Shown: positions 6,784-6,892 of the stretch, piece after piece | How the letters are laid out: the number at the start of each line of letters is the position of its first letter | How positions within the stretch are numbered: position 1 is the stretch's first letter | DNA from: CBDUBS01 sp965365445 | Lineage (GTDB): Bacteria > Bacteroidota > Rhodothermia > Rhodothermales > DASSAV01 | Direction of reading: 5' to 3' | Length of the DNA: 6,892 bases | Assembly (NCBI GenBank): GCA_965365445.1 | Contig: CBDUBS010000197.1 | Span: 1 to 6,892 of the forward strand | Program-made: the position numbers and the translations under genes | Notes under the pieces: generated by a model | What the model saw: the letters and a program-made list of their open reading frames with translations, nothing else | What the model was told of the DNA's origin: nothing | Databases searched by the model: none

Positions 6784-6892
6784 TTACTCCGGTATGGCGG
6801 ATCCGAAAGCGGGGGAGCGATACGATTCGGCGGCGCGGCGTACGGCCTGGCGAATCCGGAGATACGTTCCGCAACGGCAGAGCGCGTGATCC
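6784..6892 (-). CDS. [2Fe-2S] small subunit of the molybdenum hydroxylase, C-terminal fragment (start lies outside the window)
   Basis: The last 35 codons and a TAA stop (6786-6784) are visible. They read DHALCRCGTYLRIRQAV, then a short tail ending in AIPE. LCRCGTY-x-RIR is the C-terminal signature of IorA/CoxS-type two-cluster ferredoxin-like subunits, where the two cysteines ligate the second (helical-domain) [2Fe-2S] cluster. The first cluster and the N-terminus lie beyond the right edge. The stop is 4 bases from the large-subunit ATG. In this family the small subunit carries no signal of its own and is exported with the Tat-tagged large subunit. The usual residue before LCRCG is Asn (NLCRCG); here it is Ala, a minor departure. 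Confidence 0.88.
   Translation of the reverse strand, partial: DHALCRCGTYLRIRQAVRRAAESYRSPAFGSAIPE
6787..6790 (-). promoter_or_regulatory. Shine-Dalgarno sequence of the molybdopterin subunit
   Basis: GGAG on the minus strand sits 7 bases before the ATG at 6779 and directly precedes the upstream gene's TAA stop. The placement suggests coupled translation of the small and large subunits. Confidence 0.7.

Overview
The window looks like an ordinary stretch of chromosome from a GC-rich member of the Bacteroidota/Rhodothermota/Balneolota group or a near relative. The best evidence is the secreted protein at 3020-4516. It ends in an NYPNPFNP-type domain of the kind used as a type IX secretion (T9SS) sorting signal, a hallmark of that superphylum (Ignavibacteria and a few allied phyla also carry it). 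No ribosomal RNA or other clock gene is present, so the lineage call is an inference.

Layout from left to right. (1) 1-1603, minus strand: a carbamoyltransferase of the NodU/CmcH/TobZ family. Its N-terminus is intact and its C-terminus runs off the left edge. (2) 1604-1851: a 248-base divergent intergenic region that ends in a strong Shine-Dalgarno sequence. (3) 1852-2670, plus strand: thiD, the HMP/HMP-P kinase of thiamine biosynthesis. (4) 2698-2853: a self-contained tRNA-Arg(ACG) unit with a sigma70-like promoter, the tRNA and a strong intrinsic terminator. (5) 2854-3019: a 166-base spacer holding one A/T-armed inverted repeat. (6) 3020-4516, plus strand: a secreted eight-repeat PQQ-like beta-propeller with a C-terminal T9SS sorting domain. 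(7) 4517-4562: a short convergent spacer with a GC-rich hairpin. (8) 4563-6779, minus strand: the Tat-exported molybdopterin-binding large subunit of an IorB-like xanthine dehydrogenase/isoquinoline 1-oxidoreductase family enzyme. (9) 6784-6892, minus strand: the C-terminal end of its [2Fe-2S] small subunit, cut by the right edge.

Only items 8 and 9 clearly work together: they are the two subunits of one molybdenum hydroxylase, separated by 4 bases and evidently in one operon. The other genes are separate transcription units with no evident shared pathway (carbamoylation of an unknown product, thiamine salvage and synthesis, translation, cell-surface or secreted protein). I found no CRISPR array, transposase, integrase, phage gene, toxin-antitoxin pair or defence-like cluster, and nothing that supports a new biological system. 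The more open questions are the substrates of the carbamoyltransferase and the molybdenum hydroxylase, and the role of the secreted propeller.
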